Shown here piece after piece: positions 17,548-30,041 of a stretch of DNA of 64,000 nt (positions are counted from its first letter, which is position 1; each line of letters opens with the position of its first letter). A model generated the notes under the pieces. The model saw only the letters and a list, made by a program, of their open reading frames with translations. It was not told the origin of the DNA and did no database searches. Made by a program: the position numbers and the translations under genes. The DNA is from Mortierella alpina. Its lineage: Eukaryota > Mortierellomycota > Mortierellomycetes > Mortierellales > Mortierellaceae. The DNA lies in contig JANATF010000011.1 in NCBI GenBank assembly GCA_029449245.1, positions 1 through 64,000 on the forward strand. Reading direction: 5' to 3'.

Positions 17548-19749
17548 ATCATACAGCTCCATTTTGATTGCAAACACCTCGCTGTCCCAGCACCTCTCTC
17601 TTTACCTGGTACCCTCATCGATCCATGTACTTTTACCATCACCATTGCATCCACCATTCCTGGTATCTTTCCTTCTTTCATTTACATCCGAAATAAAGGA
17701 GACTAGAAACCACTGCACTTCTACCTTGCCTATTGTTGCTATTATTGCCCACTTAGCGCTTGACACAGTCTCCGCTGTCGTCTGTATGATCCCTCTATCA
17801 AACTCCTAAAGTGTGGCCTAGCTCACTCAAAGACCTACTGAACTAACTTCACAAAGGAAGAGCGCCGCGTCTAGCTCCGGCCATCCATGGCAGGCGGGCG
17901 GGCACACGGCGAAAGATATGAAACGCATTGTTGAGCAGAGTTTCTAGCAAAGTTCGATCCAATGGAGCTGGTAGGTATAGCTCGACCTCAATAATATGAC
18001 CACGAGGGGTGTGGAAGCTTACCAAAAGAGTTGGTGGGGGGGGGGGGTGATACCTGTTGAAAAGCTGCCTTGACACTGTCTGCCGGTGTACTACAGCTCT
18101 CGCAACAGTGTATTTGACTGACATTATGGTTTAACTCCTCCCTTGCCCCCTCCAGCTCACCCTTCCCCCTTCCCCTGCCAGAGCGATGCTCCCATGTGTG
18201 CCTTATGCAATTACACCGTTCTATGCATGGGTCGCGCGTGTCTTCTCGTGTGGTGTCTCCGTTTCAACTGCTAACGCTTAGGAGTGCATTCATAGAAGGG
18301 GTCAGGGATATGCTTAGCAGGTGTTGGATTTCTTCTTTGTAAATGTCATAACGTTGTCGCCTCATCCGATATATCCACATCTATCCCCTATTTCGACACC
18401 GGTAGCAATACAGGATGCGTCATGATGCCAGACCCAGGAGTGTGGTTCTTGAGAGTGCGTAAGCCGAAGAAAAAAATAACTCTCCCGCGCTTGGCACAAG
18501 TACGGACTAGGGGAAAATAGGGCGAGTTAACTTTTGGAAATAGACAATTATAATAATGAGCCGTTGGTGTTCTTCGCTTGGGGGGGGACAATGGCAGGGT
18601 GAATCTCGACGCTCAAACCACATTGTGGGCTCCGATCTCACTTCTCTCTTTATCGCTCAAGTCAAAGCCGAGCCTTTCTGCAGGGCCTGTTGTCGAGAAC
18701 GGGTTATCATTGCTCTAATTCCGATGATATGTGTCCTTTGGATCGGAGATGCAGTCAGCATGGGTCCTACTTGGAAGCAAAATCCGTGTATGAATGCACG
18801 CGCCTTGGGCAGCAGTTGGACACAGAAGAGACCTGTGCGCCAACTGTCCTGTCCTGCAAGGTGAAGGAATCAAGGGTAGAACGAGGCAACCAGCGGCACG
18901 GTGATGGCGCCATCTATTTAGGTTCAGCCAAGGTTAGCTTGGACGCTGCCCAAGTGCGGTTAGGCCAGGCCGACACTAAGCTAAGCTAAGCTAGCCGAGC
19001 GAGCAAGCTAGGAGCTCACTTGGTCAGAATCATACTTGGTCTGACAGATCATTGACGGAGAGACACCCTGACAGAGAGACACCCTGACTACGAGACACCT
19101 CAGACAGAGAGGCCGGCCGACGGTGCGAGTGTGAGTCTGCTGGCAGCTAGCTGCATCTGTGCCTGCTGTGTGTCTGTGCTGTCTGTTGTGTGGGCGAGAG
19201 CGAGAGCACGTCCAGCCAGGCTCTCGTCTCGCCACTCAGTCCCTTGCCAGGCTGCACCGTGCCGTGTAGGCTGTCCAGGCGGACGCATGTTTATCCTGCG
19301 TGTCTTTCGTGCGATTCGTATAATAGAATGGTCTTGCGCTCTCGTCCTTCTCTTCTGTCTTGCTCGTCTCTTCCCGCCTCTTTCTTTCCGTCCCTTCCTG
19401 TCTCTTCTCTCTCGCTCTGTCTCTTTTCTACCTGTCTCTTCTCTCCTCACTCTTTCTCGCCCTCTTTCCTTCTCTTCGCCCGCCTCCCTCTTCTCCATCG
19501 ACTATCTCCAGCTGCTGCTGCTGCCTCCTCCGCGCCATCCTCCTCAGCTCGCTCTCCATCCTCGTCGCCTCTGCCTCGTCCTCGTACCATCTGCAGCCTT
19601 CCCTTACGACTCACCCTCACTGCCTCGTCCTCGGCCTTCGCTCTCCTCCTGACGTTGTCAACCCCACTCAAGCAGAGTCTTTTTTCCTGCTCCTCGCGTG
19701 CCACCATCTCGAGCTTCCTTCATTCACCCGCAAGCGACCATCCTGCCTC
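17548..19749. other. Intergenic region between the NET and LIM genes
   Basis: About 2.2 kb. An AATAAA at about 17691 is a plausible polyadenylation signal for the NET gene. The stretch 18,960-19,120 has small direct repeats (CTAAG; GAGACACC). From about 19,320 to 19,560 it is very pyrimidine-rich, typical of the leader in front of a fungal gene, and leads to the LIM start at 19750. A 92-codon minus-strand frame at 17849-18124 is unproven. Confidence 0.5.
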
Positions 19750-22700
19750 ATGAGCGTCAAGGACCCACGTCTGTCACAAGTGCTGCCCGTGATTCGCTGC
19801 TCTGATTGCGGACACGATGTCGAGTTTCGCAAACTGGGCGAGCACATTTGCTCTTCAGCACCTCCCATGCCCACCTTGCCACCAAAGCGTAAGTTTAACT
19901 CTGCTTAAAAAAGACTATTTTTTTTGTGCTCCCGCGACGCTCGGACAGCAGGCACCCCACCCCATATGCTGCAGGAACTACAGAAAACAAGCCCGCTCGC
20001 TCACACGCCCAGACACAGCATTAAATTCGCTGACAGGACCCTATGCCCGTCCTTGGGTCGCCAGTCAACACAACATCACCTTTGCTCGAGTAGCCATGGC
20101 CTCAAAGCATTCTTGCGCTCTTTTCTTTTTCTTTCTCTTCCTTCGTTTTTGTGGTTGACTCGCGTGTCCCTTCGGAAACGCTTGTGCCCTTGATCCTTTT
20201 GCCGTTATCTCGTCTCTATTCGCTCTCATCTTCGCTCTTGCCCCACGGGTTGTCTGGCTTCGGCGCCAGGCTTTCGCCCTTTTGTTTCTCGCACATGTGC
20301 AGAGGCACTGCAGGATGCATGGACTGTGGGCGCCCATTCTGTCCCCTTCTCCTCCCTCGCTTCTTGTCTCCTGCTCCCCGTTCACCCCTCCTTCCCTTTT
20401 CTCTCTTACTTTTTCACGATCTCCCACTGTCCAGCTCATCATCTGCCTGTCCGCTAGCTCTCTCGCTCCCAGTCCCTCTTTCAATACCCGAAAAGGACAC
20501 GGCCGTCTCCGTGGATTTCTATATATTAGATCCTACGCCTCCTTGATCCTGCCTTTTCTCATCTTTGAAGTTTCGTCCTGAATTTGTCGATACGCTCCCG
20601 CCATGCCGGTCATAGACGTGCCTCGCTCGCATCATCAAACCAACAGAAAGACAAGAAAAAGCGATATCATCCTGCTCACTATCCCTTATTTGTTCGCTTT
20701 CACATTCCTTAGAGCCGACCAGAAGCGGAGTCTCCTCTGGTGGTTACAGACCAGGACACAAGCCGCCGCCCATCCCTATCGCCAACAACCCTTCGCCTTA
20801 CTTGAGCACGGCAGGGAATGGCTCGAGCGGTGCCTCGCCACACTCGCCATTGCGCTCGGCCCCAGGAACACCAGGAATCGCACCGCGACCCTCCCTCCCG
20901 TTCCTGGAAAAGTATGCTAAAAAGAACAAGGCTGCCTCGCCACCTGCTCCGCTTTCGCAGCCCAACACCCACCACGACAACAACCACTATCTGCATCAGC
21001 CGCAACAACAGCAGCAATCGCCGGCAGTCTCGCCAGTGAGTGCTACGCCGTCTGGATATGGACAGCAACAGGCCGGCCACTACCATCAGCATCAAAATGG
21101 CCCTCCTGCATCCTACAACCAAAGGGAGCAAACAGAACACCTCCCACCAAGGACGCCAACAGAGGACCGATATGCTGCACCGCAGCCAAATGGACACCGT
21201 TACCCGCCTGGAGCAGCACGCGCAAAGACGCCCGTGAATGAGTCAGGCGGCACGTCCTTTCCCGTGAGTCCAGGATCAACATCTCCCTCGAGGGCATCGC
21301 AGCAACAGCAGCCGAGCTTGCCTCAAAAATCAAACGCTCGCAATCCCTCTGTCGCATCAGCAAAGGGCATTCCTGGCTATGGACAAGGACTCAGTCACGG
21401 CTATGCTCCAGGCCACAATCATGCTGAGCGTGAGTGGGAGAGAAGCGACCGCTCAGTGGCTAGTATGGACTATGCTTCTCATCATTGTAGCGGTATCTCG
21501 ACCCCTTCGTCAGTGTCCAGCGGAGTCAGTCGCGCAGGCTCTTCATCGTCTCTGGCCTCGTCAATTCTCGCTGAAAGAGGTGTTTATGATCGGCGGGAAC
21601 GGTCCAATACCATGCTGTCTGAAAGATCCGAGCTTTCGGTTCGTTCCGAGAGGTCAGAGATGTCTATGCGATCAGAAAGATCAGAGAGGGTAGAGAGGTC
21701 GGCACGATCAGATCGGTCCCGATATGCAGAGGAGGACGAGCGTGTGGAACGCGAACGAGAGGCGAGACATCGTCAGCGCCAGCAGCAGGATGCAGCATCC
21801 TCTCGTTCCAGAGGACGTACTCGTCATAATGATCCAGCGGCTGCTTACGATACACCCTCACCGCCTATATCCCCCAAGGATGAGCCTCTGGATGGTGATA
21901 TGATGGCCAATGGCCCGAAAGCACCATCTCTTTACCGACCCCTGACCCCCCCTGATGTCGCCTCCCCCATCCCTACCAGAGGTAAGCGTTCTGTTTTATC
22001 TCGCGTGTCGGTCGCTATATGTAAGACGTATCAACATTGGTACTCAGACGCATAGCCTTTTTCTTTTTTCTTGTTTGTGTTTGCATACGCAACTACAGCT
22101 ATAGCAGGCAGAAGGCCTTCGGTGCCACAACGCTCACCCGGTGGCGACCAATTCGACGCCCTCATGGAGGATCTTCTCCAAGAGATCAACGTTATGCCCA
22201 CGTCCGTTCGCGAATCGAATAGGGGTGCCCGCTCACGTTCTCGACCCAACTTGCCTGAAAACGGACGCAGTCGACACGATGGCCCTTCGCCTCCACCCAC
22301 ACCGGATATTCCAAAATTGACAAGTGGTGTCGACAGCGTCAGAGGTCAGCGTTCTGGCAGGGATCGCACAGGAGAACGAAGCGAACGTATTGTTGACCGA
22401 GAACGAGCTGACCGAGATAGGAGCGACCGATCAGACAGGGGTGGCCGTGAAGGAGAGCGCGAACGCGCCCTTGCTACCCGCTCCCCAAGAGCCCGTAGCC
22501 GGTCGACGAACCGCCGCGGAGCGGTACCACACTGCGAAGGCTGCAAACACGACATTGAACCCTCCGAGTCTGCAGAATCGGTCAAGATGTCTCACGGGGA
22601 TTACCATCGAGAATGCCTAAAGTGTGCGCGCTGTCGACGCACGCTAGAGTCTGCTGCTCAGGCTCACGAGTATGAAGGGCGGGTGCTCTGCGAAAAGGAC

Positions 22701-23486
22701 TATCAACGGTATATGGACAAGGATACCTCTTCGAACCAGCAGCAGCGGTCTCGCCGTCCAGCCATATGCGCCCACTGTGACAGCTTGATCCAACCGGGAG
22801 AGTCAACCGTTTATGCGTTAGGACAAACATATCATGAACACCATTTGACGTGCTTCCAATGCCACCACTCAATTGATCCTTCTATCGGGCATATTGAGAA
22901 GAATGGCCAGGTTTATTGTGTTCAAGACTACAACGACATGTTTCTTCCAAAATGCCGTGGGTGCAACTTGCCTGTGGACAAGGAGGCTGTCTGTGCACAG
23001 GACGGCAAGCTCCGCGGCAAATGGCACGCTGCGTGCTTTGGATGTCAGACTTGCAAGAAACCATTCCCAGACAAGAGCTTTTATGTCTTTGGGGACGCCC
23101 CATATTGCAGGCGGCACTACCACAAATTGAACAATTCGCTCTGCAAGACTTGTGACCAGCCGATCGAAGGACCTTGTGCTCAAACGATGGAGGTAAGGAC
23201 CAAGGACAAGCTCTGCTTGGCTTTTAAGAGTGAACCATTGACCTGAGCTCGATACCCCCAACATTACTTCTACTTTCTAACCTCTTCTTTGCGATCTCGT
23301 AATGAATATCATTAGGGCTGGAGATTCCATCCCAATTGCTTCTGTTGTGTCGAGTGCAAGACGCTGCTCACTGATGTCTACTACAACTTTGAGGACAAAT
23401 CCTACTGCGAGCGTGATATGATGGTCATTCAGCAAACCAAGAATGTTCGAGCAGAGCGCCGCAAGACCCAGTTTGGCAAGATTTGA
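19750..23486 (+). CDS. Four-LIM-domain protein (paxillin-like) with N-terminal zinc motif
   Basis: LIM domains are double zinc fingers that assemble protein complexes, in fungi often at growth sites or the division septum. Four exons, 19750-19888, 20713-21981, 22099-23192 and 23316-23486, join in frame to 890 residues; all introns are GT-AG, the first being unusually long (824 nt). Residues 17-41 hold a small Cys/His motif (CSDCGHD...GEHIC). Residues ~50-600 are disordered, rich in Pro/Gln/Ser, with a run of SERSE-type Arg/Ser/Glu repeats around 280-320. Four consecutive LIM domains occupy about 615-675, 692-750, 753-815 and 817-875 (CxxC...HxxCxxC...CxxD/H spacing). The last is split by an intron in the middle of the finger. 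The closest named idea is fungal paxillin-like Pxl1; orthology is not proven. Confidence 0.88.
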
Positions 23487-23911
23487 TATGATAACACCGA
23501 ATACCTTCACCACCACCGCTACCATCCACCCACCCACCCACACACACACACACACGCACACACACACAAAAAGCAACGATTCAGTCCACCAAGCAACGAC
23601 TCGATGTATAGATAGATAGTTAAGCATAGGACAAGTGTGTATATGTATGATACAATTCGACGAAAGAGAACGTAATAGTACAAGTAATGCAAACTGACAA
23701 ACGGAGTCTGGTCCACTTCCGAATCGACACATGACGTTTAGATGGGGTCCTTGGAGATCTTTTCTTTTCTTGAGATGAACATTCGTGCGCGGAAGGAGGC
23801 ACGTGCGTGCGTAAGTACGAGTTGCTTTGGAAGCATGGATAAATGGTCAAAGGGTGCGAAGGAAGGGTAAAGACAAGAACAAGGAAAGCGGAGAGGTTTT
23901 TGTTTTGTTTT
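23487..23911. other. Convergent 3' region between LIM gene and LAMMER kinase
   Basis: 425 bp between two stop codons facing each other. It carries a CCACCCACC run followed by a CA-dinucleotide run (about 23,520-23,568) and otherwise no structure I recognise. Confidence 0.6.
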
Positions 23912-26477
23912 TCAACGAGGTGGGTGGTATGCGTCTGGTGGTTTCTGGCCGAGGATCTGGCCGGTTTCGTCGACAATATAGCTGAAGTATGGGTGCTTCA
24001 ACGCCTGCGCGGCTGTAATCCGCTTCTCGGGGTCGTAGGTCAGTAGCTGTTTCAACAGATCCCTAAGGTCCTGTGCAAAAGCTAGGTTTTCGACTCGGTT
24101 AACGGCCGGTACCACGTAATCCTTGAGTGGCTTTAGAGCCTTGACGTATTTCCGACTGTTGCGTTTCGTCTCATCGTTTGGGTAATCCAGTCTGTTGTTG
24201 ACAAAATACTTTTGAGCCGATTTGCTATAAATGAGAGAGAGCGTCGTCAGACAGCAGGTCGTTAGCGCTCAAATGCTCTTCTCGTCATTTGAATGATACC
24301 AAAGCAGCATTTTTCATAACGCTTCAGCGATTCGCTCATACTGTGAGTTGCGTATAAGTTTGTCCGGTATAGGCCCTAAGACCGCCTGCATCATGGCCAG
24401 ATGCTCAAGGTTGTCATGAGTCTGAAAGAGCGCCTCTCCTGTCAGGAACTCGACGAGAATGCATCCTATAGACCAGATGTCGCAAGGGTATGACCAGCCA
24501 AGACCTGCATATGGAACCAGAGTAAAGAGGGCAGAAGTATAGGTCAGCCAGAGTGTCCGCATCAAGCCGACGATCTCAGGCTGTTGAAGATTTCTCTGGT
24601 GAATAGAGAACACACGTCCTAGTACCTAGAATGATCTCCGGAGCGCGGTAATGCCGTGTACTGACAACAGTGGAGTGGTGTTCGTCCTGAAAAGTTGCGC
24701 TTCCAAAGTCGATCAAACGTATTTCTGGATCTAGTAAAATGCGTCGCATCCTTGAAGGCGTTTTCTACAAACACCGTGGACCATGGAATTATAGATGTGA
24801 GTCATTATTCTTCAGAGAAAAAAATGGGGCAGACGATAGTTCGATCTCGGATCCGTCCTCCTTGTTTACCTTGTAGGTTGCCTGACGATATGCTCCATTG
24901 GCCAGCAAGATGTTTTCAGGCTTAAGATCCGTGTGAATTAACCGTAACCGATGCAAGACTAGCATGTTGGAGAGTTACAATACACAAAAATTCCATGAGA
25001 ATGTCATTGTAAGTGGCGGAGCAAAATACACTTTCCGCCTTCAACAAGGCCATGTGTCTGGGAGGCACCTACAGGCGACGCTCGTCAAGAGCTGGCGCGC
25101 AAAGAACTGGATCTGATTGGGTGGAAACGGGCAGAACGAGTTGTCCTTTAGCCAGTCGTAGATGGACTGCCCCAGAAGGTCAAACACCATGCAGACGTGG
25201 TTGCGAAAGTCAAAGCAATCGTTTAGGTGAAGACATTTGCTAGAAGAGATAAATCAGAATAGATAGATGGATGGATGGATGGATGGCAACGGTTAGCGTG
25301 GCTCTTTGTCAAAGCAGTTTCGTTCTGTGCCTGCAGTGATTGAAGCAAAACGCGCATACAATGCGTTCCTGGGGTCGCTCCTCTTGAGCGTGGTCAAAAC
25401 GCGCGCTTCGATTTTGCTTGCATCGCGGTACTTTTGAACAGCACGGATGATCTTTATGGCGCAATGGCGTCCTGTTTGCCTGTCAAAGCATTCCACGACC
25501 TTGCCAAAAGTTCCTTGTCCGAGCAATCGAATGATTTTGTCTACAAACGCCATGAGCAAGATGGATAGCCAGCACATGCCGCGTTAGTTGACTGAAGTGG
25601 GTGGGGAGGTGTTTTTCTGGGGGAGGGGGAGGGTTGGGTTATCCTGACACATACATCGTGTTGTAAAGTCGTCATTCGGTTCAACAATATAATGGCCTTC
25701 CTTGTCGTCCCAAGAGGGTATATTGATCGGGGCCTAGAAGGGTTGAAGTAAAAGGCAACATGGTACACCTCAGTATTTAAAAGCAATATGAACATCACCA
25801 AGGCGAGCCATACCACAGCAGCAAATGATTTCCTATCGACGTACGTCGCGGTTCGACATGGATCCAGTCGCCTGGGTTGCAGGCGCTGGTGGGTAGTATG
25901 CGCCATGGTTCTCCTGAGGCGCCAATGGCTGTGCGAGTTTAGCATCAGCATTCGCTCTCCGTTTCTTTTTTGCTGGTTGCGGCACAACGCCGTCGATGGC
26001 AACTCCCGAGGATGAGTGGACGGCATTTAGATGTTGATTCGGATACACGCCTCTTTGGAGATGATTCTGGTGCGTTGGTGCGTACGACGTTTCTGCATAC
26101 GCATACCGATGAGCCGGGGCGTTCGTTGCCGATATACCGTTGGATCCCGGCGGAGCGATCAACTCTGTGGAGGGTGGCCGCTTATTTGTTCTTCTTGTCA
26201 CACGTGTGGATGCGTGTATTGAGGATGGGCCTGAGCCAAGGGTGCCAATGGCTGGCAGAGTGTACTGCTGGGTCTGCATGACATGGTACCGGGGCGAGAC
26301 GGGCGCATTGCCATTGGGAACATGCTGGACCGAGGCCGAAGACGACGTTGAGGAGGACGAGAGCGAGGGCGGCGGCGGCGTATCGTCATCTATCACAATG
26401 ATCTCCTTGGGCGGGCCATTTTTGTAAAAATCTGCCCAGTTGGTCTGCCTCCGTTCAGCTGTGCTTGCGTTGGTCAT
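23912..26477 (-). CDS. LAMMER-family dual-specificity protein kinase (CLK/Lkh1/Kns1-like)
   Basis: Kinase of the family that phosphorylates SR splicing factors and other Ser/Arg-rich proteins. Eight exons on the minus strand: 26477-25845, 25733-25655, 25540-25360, 25239-25073, 24958-24870, 24764-24626, 24504-24321 and 24224-23912, giving 594 residues with consistent phases and GT-AG introns. The N-terminus carries the family's [19 protein letters not shown] motif. A disordered segment and a basic PAKKKRR nuclear-type signal follow. The kinase domain begins ~238 with GQGTFG; the catalytic loop is HTDLKPEN (~362), and DFGSATF and STRHYRAPE follow. The signature EHLAMMER motif reads EHLAMMQ here. 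The gene is convergent with the LIM gene and divergent from mS38, sharing a ~1.2-kb upstream region with it. Confidence 0.93.
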
Positions 26478-27709
26478 CTAGCCGGTATCTGCGGGAGGGA
26501 GGGATGGGGAATGGGTGTTCCCAGGCACGTTTGAGGACGACGAGCAGTTGCGGTTGGACGATGGCTTGGGCTTCCAAGCGGGCAAGGACGCAGAGCAGCA
26601 GGAGGGGCTACGAATCACGAGGCAAGAGAGGACAAGGCGCACAAAGAAAAGAGAGAGCAGGCCAGAGACAGGAAGAGAGCAGACGGCGGGCGTTTGCAGA
26701 CCAAGGGTGACAGAGGGGCAGGCGCCAGTCGAGGATGAGGGGCTGCTGGGTGGAGGCAAGGCCGGCGGAGGAGCAGGCAGGGCCGGGGATGGAGAGCAGG
26801 GCCGTTGGCGATGGATGCTGACGCTGTTGCCTGTGGGTGGTCCAGCAACAACGAGATGGCTCGCAGTGGTTGGTTGGGTGGGGGACAGCACTGACTTCGT
26901 TTTGGGGCTGTCGAGTGAGTTTGTCTCTTTGCGCACAAATCCTATGCAAGCGAAGAAGAAAGGGAGTGCAGCAGAGGTCAGCGACACAACAAGGGCATGG
27001 GGCCATCAGCAGCAGAGCATGTCCACCACCCCCAACCGAGTCGGCTAAGGCCAGCCTCAGATTGCATCGCAGCGGGCATCCGTGGCCGGATGAGGACCAG
27101 CGGAAATACAGGCTGCATCCGTCGGGGCTATGACCTAGGGTCTGGCCTGGCCTTGGCCCAGTCCTTCTTGCTGAGGCGGCGGTGCTTGCGACTGAGCAGA
27201 CGACTTACAGATGAGACTGGACCCTGCAGAGGATGCTGACGATGACCAAGATGGCTCTGCGCCGAAAGACAGAGAGAGCGAATGTGGATTGCTGGTGCGA
27301 GGGATGCGAAGAGTGGGGATGAGGTGGAGGGGGTCACTCTTATTTTTTTTTCGTCTTTGCTTTTCCCTTTCGCTTTCGCTTTCTCTCACTTTGCTAGGCC
27401 TCAACACTCTCACTCTGACACCCAGACACCCTCAGCACACAAACAACACATTAGACTTTGTATATCACGTTGCCTGCCACAAACGTGACGTACAATTGCA
27501 GACCGCGAAAGTCGAGTCGCCCGTAAACAAGATCACCTCATTACTCTGGACAGACCTCCGACGGGCGGAAGAACATAGCACTCGCACTGACTCTGGACGG
27601 CATCGCACCTGGCATCAATCGGACCGGACTCGAAGCGACCCTTTGCACCACAATCGACAGTCGACGCACCCTCCACTTTTCCTTCAGCAGCATTCATTGA
27701 TCTTTCCAA
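26478..27709. promoter_or_regulatory. Shared upstream region of the divergent kinase and mS38 genes
   Basis: 1.2 kb between two start codons pointing apart. It is GC-rich and low in complexity near the kinase (GAGGA/GGCAGG runs) and becomes pyrimidine-rich (CTTTTC/CTCTCA) near 27,345-27,420, ahead of mS38. Frames here, such as 26515-27048, have no domain and biased composition. The bidirectional-promoter role is inferred from gene arrangement. Confidence 0.5.
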
Positions 27710-28450
27710 ATGCTGTCGAGCTTGTCGATCGTCAGGCGATCAGCCTCCGGACCCTTGGCACCTCAGGTCCTGGCCGTAGCAAAGACCAACGTCAACCCCA
27801 TGCGCTCCTCTGTCTGCACTGCCTCCCGCTTTTATCAGTCTTCCTCGTCGTCGTCGTCGCCATCGTCGGGTGACCGGTTTGATTCTGCTTTCCTAGTAAG
27901 CCCGGTCCGTTCTATCGACTTTAGCAAAATGGATCTGGCTCTGGACTCTTTCTTTGCGCTGCACCATCCATTGTTGGGATCCAAAGAGCCACGACAGGGA
28001 TCAGCTCAGGAAAACCAAGGCAAGTGCAGGGGGACTGAATCAACGACGGTTTCTTTTCTTTTCTTTTTTTTTAACTGTGGCGTTGGTATGCAGTACAAGC
28101 TGGACCTCCCAAACTAACTCACTCGGGCTTGCAATTGAACAGGATCGGTCATCGAGCTGTCCAGCTACTTGTCCAGTCTGGCTCCCTTCACTCCTCCTAG
28201 CTCTCTGCCCCAGGATGTTTTCCGACATATCAAGAGCAAGCAGCTGAGTGTCCCCAGCATGGATGGCGTGTCGCCCATCCAGCAGCAGATCGAGTCTACT
28301 CCACTGCAGAGCATCATGGATAATCTCGAAGAGACCAATGCGATGCATATGACAAGTGTCTTGCGCAAGAGGAAGATCAAGATGAGGAAGCACAAGTACA
28401 AGAAGCTTCGCAAGAGAACCAGAGCTCTGCGCAAGAAGCTTGGAAAGTAG
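27710..28450 (+). CDS. Mitochondrial small-subunit ribosomal protein mS38 (COX24/AURKAIP1 family)
   Basis: Small-subunit mitoribosome protein; yeast Cox24/Mrp-type members are needed for mitochondrial mRNA processing and translation. Two exons, 27710-28019 and 28143-28450, give 205 residues. The N-terminus is Ser/Arg/Ala-rich with few acids, as expected of a mitochondrial presequence, and contains a poly-Ser run. The C-terminal ~35 residues are diagnostic: VLRKRKIKMRKHKYKKLRKR, then RALRKKLGK, the very basic DUF1713 block that threads into rRNA. The intron begins GC, not GT (AAG|GCAAGT), and ends CAG, with CTAAC about 20 nt upstream. No GT donor nearby restores the frame. Compare the same donor in the enoyl-CoA hydratase gene. 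Confidence 0.9.
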
Positions 28451-28810
28451 AGAGGAGTCGCCGGGGTCCGAGGAGGAATTGGTCTATATAGAGAGAGCAT
28501 GGTATTACAATACTCATTCATCATTCATGCTGCAAGGACACGCTCTTTGCTCTGCTTCTTAGTCCTTTGGTGCAATCAGTGTGCTGTGTGTGTGTGTGTA
28601 TGTGTGTAGTTGTATGCTCAGCTCCAGAGTGTCATTGGTCACGCACTCTTGCATAAAAATACCCCAGTGCATGATATTCTACGCCTCACCTTTTCCCACA
28701 TCTCCATCAACCTCAACAGCCGAATCGTCCTTGTTCTGCTTCTTCTCGACAATCTACTTCTCAACAGCCCTCGTCTGCTACAAAGCGGCAGCAACCTTGC
28801 GCTCCAAACC
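28451..28810. other. Short intergenic region with GT-dinucleotide run
   Basis: 360 bp between tandem genes. It includes a GTGTGTGTGTGTATGTGTG stretch near 28,585-28,607 and pyrimidine-rich sequence before the next ATG. Upstream in-frame sequence could hide an extra 5' exon of the following gene. Confidence 0.5.
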
Positions 28811-30041
28811 ATGGGTGTCCACAGATCCAACGCTGTCTTGCGGAGTCCGCTCCATCCTCTTCCCCACGCCCTCAAAAAGACCGCCGCCGCTAGCTCGTTC
28901 CCCGCAAACTACATGCGTCTCAACGGCCGACTTGCCCACTCCCACCGTCAGCTCCATAGCTCCTTCAACGCCCTCAGTTCACTCCCAAAGGCCCGTCTAC
29001 TCCTCACCAATGCCGACCTCCCAAGAAAGACCAGGGTAGGGTGACATGGCTTTTAGGCAGGCAGATGCAGAATGGAGAACACGGAAGAGAGAAAAAGGGT
29101 CCTGCGTTGACACAGCTGTTTCTTTGTACACACACACACAAACACCTTGTATTCCTTTCTTTTTTCAATGATGATAGCCGACGAGTACGCCCATCCTTGC
29201 ACACAGGATACGACCTAGATGTATGCGCAAGAACCGCCTTAGTCCTCATTTCCATCAGCATCCTGTCCATCTGGGTCAATTGCAGTCGTTTCTATCAGGG
29301 CCCCGATTCGATGGCTACGACACCAGACCATGCACCGCAACACCGCTCAAGTCGTCGCCCATTCCCCATGTCTCGGACCGTAGCGAGGAAATCGAGGACA
29401 TTGATCTTGAAATCGACCTGGATGGCGTCGACCAGGGCTGCAGGAGTCCTGACCTAGCAAGGAGGCATGCAACACAAAACCACGCAGGGTACGGAGTATC
29501 CCCCAAGACAGAGCTCTCCTCTGCCACATCCGCATCGTCCTCGTCCTCCTCGTTTCCACCGACACCTTTGGACACGGACCCCCAGCAGCGGCAGGAGCTC
29601 ATGATGCTGAAGCGAGAGGCATTTCAGGAGCTGGCGTCACAGACCCAGCGCTTTGATGACTTGTTTATTGCAAAGATGATCTACTGGGAGAGCCTGAGTG
29701 CCGAGGAAAAGGCTCAGTGGTTGGAACGAGGCCGTCAGAATACCACCTGTCAAGAGCTCGGAACCAAGGAAGAGTACCGGAAACCACTTCAACACCAGCA
29801 GCAACAATACCACCACCAACAACAAGAACAATATTATCCGAAAAAAAATCCCGATGGGCGTATGGAGCAGGACGAAATCGATGAGCTCGTCAACGCTCTC
29901 GAGTGCCGCGCTACCGTCAAGGACTATTCGGCTTTGATTGCGTTTGAACGACAGACTGAACTGGACCAGAAAAGGCGACAGATTGCAAGAACAACTGCCT
30001 TGGATGCGCCGTTGTGTCCTTCGACACTGCCATCGCAGTGA
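28811..30041 (+). CDS. Unrecognised protein, 362 residues, Gln-rich
   Basis: Two exons, 28811-29035 and 29178-30041, join in phase 0 across a GT-AG intron. I do not recognise the family. The N-terminal ~110 residues are basic and Ser/His/Leu-rich. Then come an acidic EEIEDIDLEIDLDG segment, a Ser-rich linker, and a helical segment with ELMMLKREAFQELA and FIAKMIYWESLSAEEKAQWLERG. A Gln/His tract (QHQQQQYHHQQQEQYY) and a final helical segment DEIDELVNALECRATVKDY follow. The coding case rests on long open frame, splice-phase agreement and composition. The start at 28811 is the first ATG of the frame with a well-formed context; earlier in-frame sequence is open to 28610. Confidence 0.65.

Noticed and set aside
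17849-18124. 91-codon minus-strand frame with a poly-Pro stretch
   Set aside because: Contains a G/C homopolymer run and no domain; could be a small gene with an intron but evidence is too weak.
19131-19753. Overlapping plus-strand frames upstream of the LIM gene
   Set aside because: Ser/Leu/Pro-rich reading of the pyrimidine leader in three frames; the LIM start at 19750 with spliced zinc motif explains the region.
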